A stretch of DNA of 64,000 nt from Fructobacillus apis (GTDB lineage: Bacteria > Bacillota > Bacilli > Lactobacillales > Lactobacillaceae), in assembly GCF_023893635.1 (NCBI RefSeq), contig NZ_JAMWYK010000004.1, forward strand, positions 23,704-87,703, given 5' to 3'. Of this stretch, positions 1-8,036 are shown piece by piece. The notes below the pieces were generated by a model. It worked only from the letters and a program-made list of their open reading frames with translations. It was not told where the DNA came from and did not search any database. Numbering within the stretch: the first letter of the stretch is position 1; each line of letters begins with the position of its first letter. The position numbers and the translations under genes are program-made.

Positions 1-417
1 ATCGAAAAGGATACGCACACCATGCACGACTTCGAAAACGTCGTACGTGACCGCTTTAAGTTCTTGGATTACGCGCCAATCATCTTTGTTTCGGCAAAGA
101 CGAAGCAACGTTTGGATCGTTTACCAGACTTGATTTTGGCCGTTAACGAGAATCACAGCAAGCGTGTGTCATCCTCAATGTTGAACGACGTCTTGATGGA
201 TGCCTTGGCAACCAACCCAGCGCCGTCTGATAACGGGCGCCGTTTGCGCGTTTACTACGCCACACAGGTTGCTGTACAGCCACCAACGATTGTTGTTTTC
301 GTAAACGACGTCGAATTGATGCACTTTTCTTACCAACGATTCCTGGAAAACCAAATCCGATCCGCTTTTGACTTTTCAGGGACGCCAATAAAGCTGATTA
401 TCCGGCAACGGAAGTGA
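1..417 (+). CDS. der: Ribosome biogenesis GTPase Der (EngA), C-terminal part
   Basis: Partial gene entering from the left edge; the frame is open from base 1 and stops at 417. What remains is the end of the second GTPase domain (the VSAK motif matches the G5 loop, S-A-K) followed by the KH-like C-terminal domain, ending in a basic tail (IIRQRK). Der is an essential tandem GTPase that helps assemble the 50S ribosomal subunit in the cytoplasm. The placement directly upstream of an HU gene is the usual lactic acid bacterial order and supports the call. The first in-frame ATG, at 22, is internal and not the true start. Confidence 0.93.
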   Translation: MEKDTHTMHDFENVVRDRFKFLDYAPIIFVSAKTKQRLDRLPDLILAVNENHSKRVSSSMLNDVLMDALATNPAPSDNGRRLRVYYATQVAVQPPTIVVFVNDVELMHFSYQRFLENQIRSAFDFSGTPIKLIIRQRK

Positions 418-490
418 TTTTCTGTAATATTTGATACATATAATGTTTCAAATGTTAAATTATGGGGAATTGCTACACATTTTAATTTAG

Positions 491-502
491 TTGTGCTAAG
501 CT
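491..502 (+). promoter_or_regulatory. Extended -10 promoter element of hup
   Basis: TGC immediately precedes TAAGCT (497-502), an extended -10. The -35 region is weak (TACACA-like, 474-479, 17 bp spacer). A second TATAAT occurs at 439-444. The same TGTGCTAARNT pattern recurs upstream of several other genes in the window. Confidence 0.6.
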
Positions 503-510
503 TGTCGTAT

Positions 511-562
511 GGAAGTTGCTACGGTAGCTTTTCCAGCCCACCGACGATTGTCACGCCGTGGG
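511..562 (+). promoter_or_regulatory. Structured 5' leader of hup (two hairpins)
   Basis: Two inverted repeats lie between the promoter and the ribosome binding site. One pairs GGAA (511-514) and GCTA with TAGC and TTCC (531-534). The other pairs CCCAC (537-541) with GTGGG (558-562). Neither is followed by a T-run, so they look like leader structure rather than terminators. Any function is unknown. Confidence 0.4.
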
Positions 563-596
563 TATTCTAAATTAATTTTTTGCAAGGAGAAAAGGA

Positions 597-872
597 ATGG
601 CAAACAAGCAAGAATTGATCGATTCAGTCGCAATGAAGACTGGTTTAACTAAGAAGGATGCTGACAAGGCTGTTGCAGCCGTATTGTCATCAATCGAAGA
701 CGCTTTGAAGAAGGGCGAAAAGGTTCAATTGATTGGTTTTGGTAACTTCGAAGTACGTGAACGTGCAGCCCGCAAGGGACGCAACCCACAAACTAAGGAA
801 GAAATCCAAATTCCTGCATCAAAGGTTCCTGCATTCAAGCCTGGTAAGGCTTTGAAGGATGCTGTAAAGTAA
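597..872 (+). CDS. hup: DNA-binding protein HU
   Basis: A 91-residue protein of typical HU length. It carries the family features: N-terminal [12 protein letters not shown], the [20 protein letters not shown] beta-arm region, and the C-terminal [15 protein letters not shown] helix. HU is the abundant nucleoid protein that binds and bends DNA as a dimer. The ATG follows a strong Shine-Dalgarno (AAGGAGAAAAGG). It is monocistronic: its own extended -10 promoter lies upstream and a clean terminator follows at 881-909. Codon use is strongly biased, as expected for a highly expressed gene. Confidence 0.97.
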   Translation: MANKQELIDSVAMKTGLTKKDADKAVAAVLSSIEDALKKGEKVQLIGFGNFEVRERAARKGRNPQTKEEIQIPASKVPAFKPGKALKDAVK

Positions 873-880
873 ACCTTTTA

Positions 881-909
881 AAAGACACCTCTTCAGGTGT
901 CTTTTTTTT
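881..909 (+). terminator. Rho-independent terminator of hup
   Basis: Stem AAGACACCT/AGGTGTCTT with a short loop, followed by a run of eight T. Confidence 0.9.
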
Positions 910-987
910 GCCGAAAAAAGTTATCGAAAGAATGAGCAAAGATTATTGGTCATTTTATCCGAATATTTTTGATAAACAACGGGTTTT

Positions 988-1017
988 AGCGCTTTTTTAA
1001 AGCGCTTTTTATTTTTT
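988..1017 (+). terminator. Second hairpin with T-tract between hup and nox
   Basis: Perfect inverted repeat AGCGCTTT (988-995) and AAAGCGCT (999-1006), followed by a T-rich tail. It probably acts as a back-up terminator for hup, insulating the nox promoter that starts 20 bp downstream. Confidence 0.6.
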
Positions 1018-1037
1018 CAAAAAACATCGTGAATTCG

Positions 1038-1065
1038 TTGACATGGGTGTTTTGCATTGTATAAT
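1038..1065 (+). promoter_or_regulatory. Consensus sigma-A promoter of nox
   Basis: Perfect TTGACA (1038-1043) and TATAAT (1060-1065) with a 16 bp spacer. It is one of the strongest promoters in the window, in keeping with a highly expressed oxidase. Confidence 0.85.
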
Positions 1066-1108
1066 TGAAATAGAACTGTAACATAACGGAGCAACAAAGG
1101 AGTTTCTC

Positions 1109-2446
1109 ATGAAAGTAGCAATTATTGGTGCCACCCACGCTGGAGTATTCTCAGCTAAGCAAATTAAGGCTGAACATCCTGACGCCGAAATTCACGTCTT
1201 TGAAAAGAACGACACGGTTTCTTTCCTTTCTTGTGGAATCGCACTTTGGATTGGTGATCACGTTTCATCCCCAAACAAGATGTTCTACGAATCACCAGAA
1301 TCAATGGCCAAGCAGGGCATTACGATGCACATGAACACGGAAGTGTTGGAAGCCAAGTTGGCTGACAAGCACTTGGTCTACAAGGACCTTGCCTCAGGCG
1401 AAGAAACGGCCGCTGACTTCGACAAGATTGTCATCACGACTGGATCAAAGGCCATCAAGCCAAACTTGCCAGGAATCAACTCAGACCGTGTCTTTGACTC
1501 GAAGAACTGGCAAAACGCCAACGACTTGAAGAAGGTGACCCCTGAAATCAAGTCTGCCATTGTGATTGGAGCCGGATACATCGGTGCCGAATTGGCGGAA
1601 CAATTGTCAGTTAACGGTAAGAAGGTGACGTTGATTGATGGTTTGGACCGTGTCTTGGCTAAGAACACGTCCGAAGAATTCTCATCAGTCTTCCAGGAAG
1701 CCTACGAAAAGAATGGCGTACAGCTTGAATTGAACCAAATGGTTTCATCTTTTGAAGACACTGAAAACGGTGTGAAGGTAAAGACGGACAAGGGTGAATA
1801 CGAAGCCGACATCGCCATCTTGGGAATTGGTTTCTTGCCAAACACTGGTTTGTTCCAAGGACAAGTCGACATGTTGAAGAACGGGGCCATCGAAACAAAC
1901 GAATACATGGAAACGTCAGTTCCTGGTGTGTTCGCCGCTGGAGACGCCGCTACGGTCTTCTACAACCCAACGCAAAAGTACGACTACATCCCATTGGCAA
2001 CGAACGCCGTTCGCCAGGGTGTCTTGGTTGGTAAGAACATCGAAAAGAACACGGTGGCTTACCAAGGTACGCAAGCAACGTCAGCCGTTGAATTGTACGA
2101 ATTGGCCTACGCTGCAACTGGTTTGACGAAGGAATCAGCTGCTATCAAGGGTGTTGATGCGGAATCAGTGACGATCGAAGAAGACTACCGTCCTGACTTC
2201 ATGTTGACGACGACGCCTGTGAAGGCTTCCTTGACTTGGGAAAAGGGTACGCGCCGGATCGTTGGTGGAGCCTTCATGTCAAAGCACGACATCTCACAGG
2301 CTGCTAACGTGGTCTCATTGGCTATCGAAAACAAGATGACGATTGACCAATTGGCGATGACGGACTTCTTCTTCCAGCCAAACTTCGGTCAACCAATCAA
2401 CTATGTTTCTTCAGTTGCCATGGCTGCCCAAGCAAAAGCAAATTAA
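1109..2446 (+). CDS. nox: NADH oxidase (probably H2O-forming), FAD-dependent
   Basis: A 445-residue pyridine nucleotide-disulphide oxidoreductase. Visible features: N-terminal FAD-binding fold (VAIIGATHAG, His10), the redox Cys at residue 42 in SFLSCGIALW, the central NAD-binding loop (VIGAGYIGAELAEQL, about residue 151), the second FAD motif (GVFAAGDAA, about residue 273), and the C-terminal dimerisation domain ending DFFFQPNFGQP. In NADH oxidases and peroxidases of this family, the single Cys42 cycles through sulfenate. The call of four-electron oxidase, reducing O2 to water, over peroxidase rests on the SFLSCGIALW context. It regenerates NAD+ in the cytoplasm, important in heterofermenters. 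RBS AAGGAG; monocistronic. Confidence 0.88.
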   Translation: MKVAIIGATHAGVFSAKQIKAEHPDAEIHVFEKNDTVSFLSCGIALWIGDHVSSPNKMFYESPESMAKQGITMHMNTEVLEAKLADKHLVYKDLASGEETAADFDKIVITTGSKAIKPNLPGINSDRVFDSKNWQNANDLKKVTPEIKSAIVIGAGYIGAELAEQLSVNGKKVTLIDGLDRVLAKNTSEEFSSVFQEAYEKNGVQLELNQMVSSFEDTENGVKVKTDKGEYEADIAILGIGFLPNTGLFQGQVDMLKNGAIETNEYMETSVPGVFAAGDAATVFYNPTQKYDYIPLATNAVRQGVLVGKNIEKNTVAYQGTQATSAVELYELAYAATGLTKESAAIKGVDAESVTIEEDYRPDFMLTTTPVKASLTWEKGTRRIVGGAFMSKHDISQAANVVSLAIENKMTIDQLAMTDFFFQPNFGQPINYVSSVAMAAQAKAN

Positions 2447-2458
2447 TTTATAAAAACA

Positions 2459-2494
2459 AAAAGAGCCTCGCTTCAAACGCGAGGCTTTTTTTTT
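2459..2494 (+). terminator. Terminator of nox
   Basis: AGCCTCGC/GCGAGGCT stem and a run of nine T. Confidence 0.92.
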
Positions 2495-2609
2495 ACAACG
2501 TGATACCGGCGATTTAAACGCTTTTTCCAACTGTTCATTAAATAAATTTCATAAAAGTGTTGCATTATGAGAAATAGATGATATAGTTAATAACAAGTTA
2601 ATATTCAAA

Positions 2610-2858
2610 AACATTTTTAGGAAGTAGTAGTCTTCAACTTGTTGCACAGTGAAGTGTTGGTTAGTGAGAAACACAGGACAAGCAAGACGAACGTCGCCTA
2701 TTGGTGCATGTGAGAAAAACCATGCTGGGTGCTCCCATTAACGAGCTGACGATTAGTAGTTTTGATCGAATAAGAGAGGTATGCTTTTTGGCGTACAAAC
2801 TAGGTGGTACCGCGTGCAAACGTCCTTTAGTCATTTTGACTAAAGGGCGTTTTTTTTG
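2610..2858 (+). promoter_or_regulatory. T-box leader controlling an amino-acid ABC transporter
   Basis: The conserved T-box sequence AGGTGGTACCGCG lies at 2802-2814, followed by a terminator (stem about 2819-2848, T-run to 2858). Stem I is recognisable: TAGG (2618-2621) pairs with CCTA (2697-2700), TCTT (2631-2634) with AAGA (2684-2687), and the apical loop is GGTTAGTGAGAA-like. The specifier loop reads C-GAA-C-GTC-G. By alignment with the well-behaved T-box at 57.4 kb (GAA-A-ATG-G), the specifier is GTC (2693-2695), valine. CGT (Arg), directly after GAA, is the alternative. The element itself is certain; the amino acid is not. Confidence 0.9.
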
Positions 2859-2888
2859 TTATTAGCGAAAAGAAAAAGGAGAAGGAAG

Positions 2889-4346
2889 ATGAAAAGGAAA
2901 GTAGGATTAGCACTCGCAACGTTGCTGGTGTTTACGATGTCACTGTTTGCTGGAAGCACAAAGGTTTCGGCAGACGACAATAGTTTGCAGAAGGTAAAGG
3001 AAGCAGGTGTGTTGAAAGTCGCCACTTCACCGGATTACCCACCGTTTGAATCTGAGGCAACCATCAAGGGAAAGAAACAAGATGTCGGATTAGACATCGA
3101 CGTTGCCAAACAAATTGCGGATGACCTCGGCGTGAAGCTTGAAATCAAGAACATGGACTTCGGTTCCGTGCTTGCAGCCATTCAGACTGGAAAGGCTGAT
3201 ATTGCCATTGCCGCCTTGTCACCAACCGCCGAAAGACGTCAATCCGTTGATTTCTCAAACATTTACTACACGGGTGGGCAAACCTTTTTGATTAATAAAA
3301 AGGATGTCGCCAAGTACAAGACGGCTAAGAGCCTACACGGTAAGAAGATTGGGGCACAGACGGGTTCTCTTCAGAACACGTTGGCCCAGAAGTACTTCGA
3401 AGACAGCGCCGTTTCAAGCATGGACAAGAACCCTGACTTGATCTTCGCTCTTCAAAACCAAAAGATTGATGCCGTTGGACTCGAAAAGCCAGTGGCTCAA
3501 GCCTACGTTGCGCACAACAAGAACCTTGCCATGATTGACGCCGGTTATGAAGACGATGCGGACGAAAGTGGAAAGGCGATTGCCGCACCGAAGGGTTCTA
3601 GTTCATTAATCATGGCCATTAACCAAAGCATCGACAAGATTACGAAGAACAAGTTGACGGACCAATACTTAAAGGCAGCGGGGGAACACCTCGACGAAGG
3701 AGCCGAGGACAACTCCATGCTGAAGTACTGGAAGGATTTCTACAACGGTTTCCTGAACACTTCATTGATTGCGCTATTGGCGGTTATCTTTGGAATTATG
3801 CTCGGTATCCTCTTGGTGCTGATGAAGTTGTCTGCTTGGAAGCTTCTTTCTTGGCCAGCAACGGCGTACATCGAAATCGTTCGTGGAACGCCGATGATGG
3901 TTCAGGTGCTTCTGGTGTACTTCGGATTGGGCGCCGTCTTTAACCTTTCAGCGCTTGTTGCTGGAACAATCGCCGTTGCCTTGAACTCAGCTGCCTACGT
4001 GGCCGAAATCATCCGTGGTGGAATCAACAGTCTGGATAAGGGGCAAACGGAAGCAGCAAAGAGCATCGGCCTTTCAAAGGTTGATACCATGCGCTTTGTC
4101 ATCCTGCCACAGGCCTTTAAGAACATCTGGCCATCACTTGGTAACGAGTTCATCTCCGTCTTGAAGGAAAGCTCCATTGTTTCCATCATCGGAGTCACGG
4201 ATTTGATTTACCAGCTGAACGTGGTACGTGCCAATACCTACCGTGCGGTTGCACCAATCGTCGTGGTGATGGTGATTTACTTCCTCATGACCTTTACGTT
4301 AACCCGTGTCTTGAATTACTTTGAAAGGAAAATGAACAATGCCTAA
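2889..4346 (+). CDS. Amino-acid ABC transporter, fused substrate-binding and permease protein
   Basis: A 485-residue fusion. It has a signal peptide (residues 1-30, cleavage near VSA-DD), then a periplasmic-binding-type domain (about 35-270, with ATSPDYPPFE, typical of polar amino-acid binders). A membrane domain with about five helices follows (about 280-480), carrying the EIVRGTPMMVQ and EAAKSIGLS signatures of HisM/GlnP-type permeases. GlnP-like fusions in Lactobacillales import glutamine, glutamate, asparagine or other polar amino acids. The upstream T-box implies control by an uncharged tRNA. ATG 2889 was chosen because a good RBS (AAGGAGAAGGAAG) precedes it and the longer frame starts inside the T-box terminator. 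It overlaps the ATPase gene by 8 bp. Confidence 0.88.
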   Translation: MKRKVGLALATLLVFTMSLFAGSTKVSADDNSLQKVKEAGVLKVATSPDYPPFESEATIKGKKQDVGLDIDVAKQIADDLGVKLEIKNMDFGSVLAAIQTGKADIAIAALSPTAERRQSVDFSNIYYTGGQTFLINKKDVAKYKTAKSLHGKKIGAQTGSLQNTLAQKYFEDSAVSSMDKNPDLIFALQNQKIDAVGLEKPVAQAYVAHNKNLAMIDAGYEDDADESGKAIAAPKGSSSLIMAINQSIDKITKNKLTDQYLKAAGEHLDEGAEDNSMLKYWKDFYNGFLNTSLIALLAVIFGIMLGILLVLMKLSAWKLLSWPATAYIEIVRGTPMMVQVLLVYFGLGAVFNLSALVAGTIAVALNSAAYVAEIIRGGINSLDKGQTEAAKSIGLSKVDTMRFVILPQAFKNIWPSLGNEFISVLKESSIVSIIGVTDLIYQLNVVRANTYRAVAPIVVVMVIYFLMTFTLTRVLNYFERKMNNA

Positions 4347-5082
4347 AACGACCATTGAATTACAAAACGTGCAAAAAGCCTACAAAGGAAACCTCGTCTT
4401 ACGCGGCGTGAGTGGGAAAATTGAAGAGGGGAAAACCTTGGCCATTATTGGTCCTTCCGGTTCTGGAAAGTCAACGCTCTTGAAAGCCATTAACCAGTTG
4501 GAGAAGCCAACGTCAGGTAGCGTGCTATTCGATGGTCAAGACCTTGTCAAAGCCTCTAATAAAGAATTGCAGCACCTTGGCGAATCCATTGGAATGGTCT
4601 TTCAAAGCTTCAATCTTTTTGAAAATCAAACGGTCTTAAAAAACGTGACACTCGGTCTAATTCGCGTTAAGAAGATGGGTGAAAAGGAAGCGGAAGAACT
4701 TGCCCACACCTATTTACAAAAGGTTGGCATGGACGCCAAGGCTAAGGCCTATCCTTCAGCACTCTCTGGTGGTCAAAAACAGCGGGTGGCGATTGCCCGT
4801 GCGTTGGCCATGAAGCCGAAGGTGTTACTGTTTGACGAACCAACATCAGCACTGGATCCAGAAAACGTTGGGGAAGTGTTGAAGGTGATTTCGGAGTTGG
4901 CCGAAGAACACATGTCCATGGTTGTCGTGACACACGAAATGAACTTTGCCAAAAAAATTGCGGATAAAGTTTGGTTCATGCAAGACGGTCAACTGATTGA
5001 AGAAAACGATCCAAATGCCATTTTCGAACAACCGAAGGAAGCTGAAACGAAGCACTTCATCGAACAAGTAATCATCGATTAA
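4339..5082 (+). CDS. Amino-acid ABC transporter ATP-binding protein (GlnQ/HisP family)
   Basis: A 247-residue ABC ATPase with Walker A GPSGSGKST (about residue 38), Q-loop FQSFNLF, signature LSGGQKQR, Walker B VLLFDEPTSALD and H-loop VVVTHE. The order and length fit the polar amino-acid uptake family. Translationally coupled to the binding/permease gene (overlap of 8 bp), so the two products form one importer: two copies of each, with the ATPase on the cytoplasmic face. The substrate cannot be read from the ATPase. No obvious terminator follows; the next element is a TPP riboswitch 110 bp downstream. Confidence 0.93.
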   Translation: MPKTTIELQNVQKAYKGNLVLRGVSGKIEEGKTLAIIGPSGSGKSTLLKAINQLEKPTSGSVLFDGQDLVKASNKELQHLGESIGMVFQSFNLFENQTVLKNVTLGLIRVKKMGEKEAEELAHTYLQKVGMDAKAKAYPSALSGGQKQRVAIARALAMKPKVLLFDEPTSALDPENVGEVLKVISELAEEHMSMVVVTHEMNFAKKIADKVWFMQDGQLIEENDPNAIFEQPKEAETKHFIEQVIID

Positions 5083-5192
5083 TACGAGTTGAAAAAAGTC
5101 ATTATTCCAAATGAATATCATGAATTTTAGAAAAAGCGCTTGCTAAATACGAAATTACCAGCTAATATAAAACTCGTATTTAATTGCATACA

Positions 5193-5262
5193 GAACTGGG
5201 GTACCTTTTTGGTTGAGATAACACCCATTGAACCTGTCCGGTTAACACCGACGTAGGGAGTT
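5193..5262 (+). promoter_or_regulatory. TPP riboswitch (THI box) upstream of ykoEDC
   Basis: Conserved thiamine pyrophosphate aptamer pieces in order: ACTGGGGTACC, TTGAGATAACACCCATTGAACCTG, and GACGTAGGGAG. A terminator hairpin follows (5285-5334). This is an off-switch: bound TPP favours termination before the transporter genes. Confidence 0.95.
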
Positions 5263-5284
5263 CGCACAATAACGCTTTTTAGCG

Positions 5285-5334
5285 ACCGCTTGTGTTAGAC
5301 TCCGTCTAATGCAGGCGGTTTTTTATTGCGATCA
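5285..5334 (+). terminator. Expression-platform terminator of the ykoEDC TPP riboswitch
   Basis: ACCGC/GCGGT outer stem with an inner TTAGAC/GTCTAA stem, then TTTTTT. Confidence 0.8.
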
Positions 5335-5364
5335 ATGGTTCCCCTTCAAAAAAAGGAGGATAGC

Positions 5365-5937
5365 ATGAAAAATACAGTTTGGAAATTGAAAGACGTCATC
5401 TTGTTGGCGTTGATTGGAATCATCTTCTCGGTGGTTTACTTTATTCTGGCGCCCTTGTGCCAGTTCTTGACGGGTGGGCTAGCAGCCGTTGGTTTGCAGC
5501 CCTTCAGTTATGACATCACCTGGGGTGCTTGGATGATGGCCGCACCGCTCGCTTCTTACATTTTGAAGAAGCCGGGTGCCGGATTCTTGGCTGAAGTCAT
5601 CGGGGCTGCTGGTGAAATGTTCTTGGGTAGTTATTGGGGTGTTTCAGCGCTTATCTCTGGTGTCATTCAGGGAATCGCCTCAGAACTTGGATTCACCCTC
5701 ACGCTCTACAAGAACTACAACTTGGGGCTTTGGCTCTCAACTTTGACCGGGACGGTTGTGACTTTTACATGGAGCTTAATCAGCATGGGTTATGCCAGCT
5801 ACGGCTTTTTCATGCTCGTGATGCTCTTCATCGTTCGTTACCTGTCCATGCTCTTCTTCGGTGGGGTTTTGGTTTATGGTATCCAACGTTTACTTGACCG
5901 TTCGAAGTTCCTTTCAAGAGGAGAAGAAGAGGAGTAA
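5365..5937 (+). CDS. ykoE: ECF transporter substrate-binding (S) component, YkoE family (thiamine precursor)
   Basis: A 190-residue hydrophobic protein with about five to six membrane helices. It resembles YkoE, the S component for hydroxymethylpyrimidine/thiamine. The highly conserved central region (GAGFLAEVIGAAGEMFLGSYWG and the SELGFTL motif) is visible. It sits first in a TPP-riboswitch operon with ykoD and ykoC, which together form a dedicated importer in the cell membrane. Start at 5365 chosen for the RBS AAAGGAGGATAGC; the in-frame upstream start lies in the riboswitch terminator. Whether it takes HMP, thiamine or both is not visible from sequence. Confidence 0.88.
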   Translation: MKNTVWKLKDVILLALIGIIFSVVYFILAPLCQFLTGGLAAVGLQPFSYDITWGAWMMAAPLASYILKKPGAGFLAEVIGAAGEMFLGSYWGVSALISGVIQGIASELGFTLTLYKNYNLGLWLSTLTGTVVTFTWSLISMGYASYGFFMLVMLFIVRYLSMLFFGGVLVYGIQRLLDRSKFLSRGEEEE

Positions 5938-5943
5938 GCATCC

Positions 5944-7332
5944 ATGACGCTTTCAGCCGAGTCATTATCTTTGTCTTATCGCAAGGAAGCCGTCTTTCAA
6001 AACGTGAACCTCACGGTTGAAGAAGGCGACTTTGCCTTAATCATGGGACCTTCCGGTTGTGGGAAGTCAACGTTGTTTAAGTGCTTGGCTGGTTTGTATC
6101 CGCAGTATGGTGGTAAGGTGACTGGCAAAGTCGTTGTCGATGGCGACCCCATCGACAACATACCCGCCAATCATCGGGTTGAGAAGGTCTCGATGCTCTT
6201 TCAAAACCCGAGGGAGCAATTCGTCTTGCAAAAAGTGGAAGAGGAATTGGCCTTCGCCCTTGAAAACCTTGCCGTCGATGCGGGTTCGATTCAACAACGA
6301 ATCGACGAGGCACTCGAAACCGTTCACATTCGCCACCTTAAGAAGCGTCAGTTAAATGAGCTTTCCGGTGGCGAGATGCAGAAGGTCGCTTTAGCCGAAA
6401 TCATTGCACTTGGTGCCAAGCACCTCATCTTTGACGAACCCTTCGCGTCCGTTGACATCACATCGCGTGAAGAATTACAGCAGCTCTTTCAGGAGTTAGC
6501 ACAGTCCGGCTACGCCGTGCTCGTGTGTGATCACGACGCCTCGGGTTACGAAGATAAAATCACGTCTTTTTATCGCTTTGAGGACAGCGTGGTTCAAAAG
6601 GTTGAAGCAAGTGGCTGGCCAAAGAGAGCCGAAGCTGCACCAATCTTGCTTGCCGAGGGTGAAGCAGAGGCAGAACCTCTGTTGAAGGCCAGTGATTACT
6701 GTCTGGTAAATGACGAGCGACTGCTGATTTTTCAAAAGGAACTCGCGCTTAAAAAGGGCGACTTTGTTTTATTAACTGGCGACAACGGTTCCGGTAAGTC
6801 GACCTTTCTGCGTTCCATCGCCAAGTTAAATGATTACACGGGCCAGCTGTGTTACTTGAATTTGAATCTGAAGCAGTGGAAGAAAAAGCCTTTTTACGAA
6901 GTGATTGGTTTGACCTTTCAAAACGCTTTGGATCAATTCTTGACCATCACGGTCCAAGAAGAAATCGAGCAGGTGCGCGCATACAAGAAAGAACGTGCAT
7001 ACTGGACCGATGAACGGGTGCATGAAGCCTTGAAGGCCTTGAACCTGGACGCACTCATGAAGCGTTCCGTTTACACCTTGTCCGGCGGGCAACAAAAGAA
7101 GTTACAAGTACTCCTAATGCTCATAACTGAAAAGAATCTTTTGCTGCTGGATGAGCCTTTCTCCGGTTTAGACGCCGCTTCCGTGAAAACGGTGGTTCGA
7201 TTAATGAAGGAAAGCCAGCTGGCGCTGAAGCAAACCATTATCATCGTTTCACACCAGGTTCGGCCGCTAATGGGCGTTGTCACGCGCCACTTGCGCTTAA
7301 CGGACCGACAACTGGTGGAGGGAGAATCATGA
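5944..7332 (+). CDS. ykoD: ECF transporter duplicated ATPase, YkoD family
   Basis: A 462-residue protein with two ABC ATPase halves. Half one: Walker A GPSGCGKST (about residue 34), signature LSGGEMQK, Walker B HLIFDEP. Half two: Walker A GDNGSGKST (about residue 280), signature LSGGQQKK, Walker B LLLLDEP. The fused double ATPase is the hallmark of YkoD-type ECF importers. It starts 6 bp after ykoE and overlaps ykoC by 4 bp, so the three are translated as a unit under TPP control. It powers uptake of a thiamine precursor. Confidence 0.9.
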   Translation: MTLSAESLSLSYRKEAVFQNVNLTVEEGDFALIMGPSGCGKSTLFKCLAGLYPQYGGKVTGKVVVDGDPIDNIPANHRVEKVSMLFQNPREQFVLQKVEEELAFALENLAVDAGSIQQRIDEALETVHIRHLKKRQLNELSGGEMQKVALAEIIALGAKHLIFDEPFASVDITSREELQQLFQELAQSGYAVLVCDHDASGYEDKITSFYRFEDSVVQKVEASGWPKRAEAAPILLAEGEAEAEPLLKASDYCLVNDERLLIFQKELALKKGDFVLLTGDNGSGKSTFLRSIAKLNDYTGQLCYLNLNLKQWKKKPFYEVIGLTFQNALDQFLTITVQEEIEQVRAYKKERAYWTDERVHEALKALNLDALMKRSVYTLSGGQQKKLQVLLMLITEKNLLLLDEPFSGLDAASVKTVVRLMKESQLALKQTIIIVSHQVRPLMGVVTRHLRLTDRQLVEGES

Positions 7333-7997
7333 TGAATGCCAGTCAACGTTTATACTTAGCTATTTTACTTTCATTCGAGGTGGCGCTCACGCGTTCTTTG
7401 ACCTTGAACCTCGCGCTCTTTGTCCTGTTCTTCTCGCTTTTATTGTTCCAAAAAGTCTCGATAAAGCGCTGGATGACCTATCTGGCGGTTGCGACTTTGC
7501 CGACACTTGGAACCTTTTGGTCCTTTTACCTCTTCGGGGTGGGGGATTTGGCGAGTCGAACACACTTCGGTTTGGTCATGGGCTCTCGGATTTTGCTCTT
7601 TATCCTGATTAGCGCCTGGCTAAACAACTCGGTCACGCCGACCGTTCTACTGCAATTCCTGCAGCAGAACTTGAAGTTGTCGGCGACCTTTACCTACGGC
7701 ATCTTAGCCGCCTTGAACTTTGTACCGCGCTTCAAAGAAGCCTTCAAAAGCATTCAAGCCGCGGGGCTGATGCGTGGTGAAGTGCTGACTTGGTATACGC
7801 CATCACTTTACTTTAAAGCCATCGTTCAGTCGATCAACTGGTCGGAAATGATGGCCATGGCGATGACCGCCCACGGTTTTCAGGAGGGGGCCAGTCGCTC
7901 CGCCTTGAAAAGTTATCCGTATCAAAAGGCGGGATTTGTGATGATAGGTGCTCTGCTCATTTCAACCTTTGTTCTATTGAAATACAGTTCGTTTTAA
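7329..7997 (+). CDS. ykoC: ECF transporter transmembrane (T) component, YkoC family
   Basis: A 222-residue integral membrane protein with about five helices. The EcfT coupling motifs are visible: LMRGEV (the Ala-Arg-Gly type, here M-R-G) near residue 153 and TAHGFQEGASR near residue 181. These insert into the ATPase grooves to couple hydrolysis to transport. The gene overlaps ykoD by 4 bp (ATGA), with a possible alternative ATG at 7332. It is the last gene of the TPP-regulated operon. Confidence 0.87.
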   Translation: MMNASQRLYLAILLSFEVALTRSLTLNLALFVLFFSLLLFQKVSIKRWMTYLAVATLPTLGTFWSFYLFGVGDLASRTHFGLVMGSRILLFILISAWLNNSVTPTVLLQFLQQNLKLSATFTYGILAALNFVPRFKEAFKSIQAAGLMRGEVLTWYTPSLYFKAIVQSINWSEMMAMAMTAHGFQEGASRSALKSYPYQKAGFVMIGALLISTFVLLKYSSF

Positions 7998-8035
7998 AAA
8001 AAGGCCCACAAGACATCGTCTTGTGGGTCTTTTTG
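7995..8035. terminator. Bidirectional terminator between ykoC and the convergent lysR gene
   Basis: Long stem CCCACAAGAC/GTCTTGTGGG flanked by A-run and T-run. It serves both ykoC (+) and the LysR gene (-). Confidence 0.9.
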
Positions 8036-8036
8036 T

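Noticed and set aside
2856-2888. Longer start for the ABC transporter binding protein
   Set aside because: The extra codons begin in the T-box terminator T-run; the ATG at 2889 has the RBS and gives a proper signal peptide.
5131-5144. cre-like AAAAAGCGCTTGCT between the ABC transporter and the TPP riboswitch
   Set aside because: Only about 10 of 14 positions match; the GCGCTT core is common in this genome.
7320-7335. Separate leader gene at the ykoD-ykoC junction
   Set aside because: It is simply the 4 bp ATGA overlap with two adjacent ATG codons.
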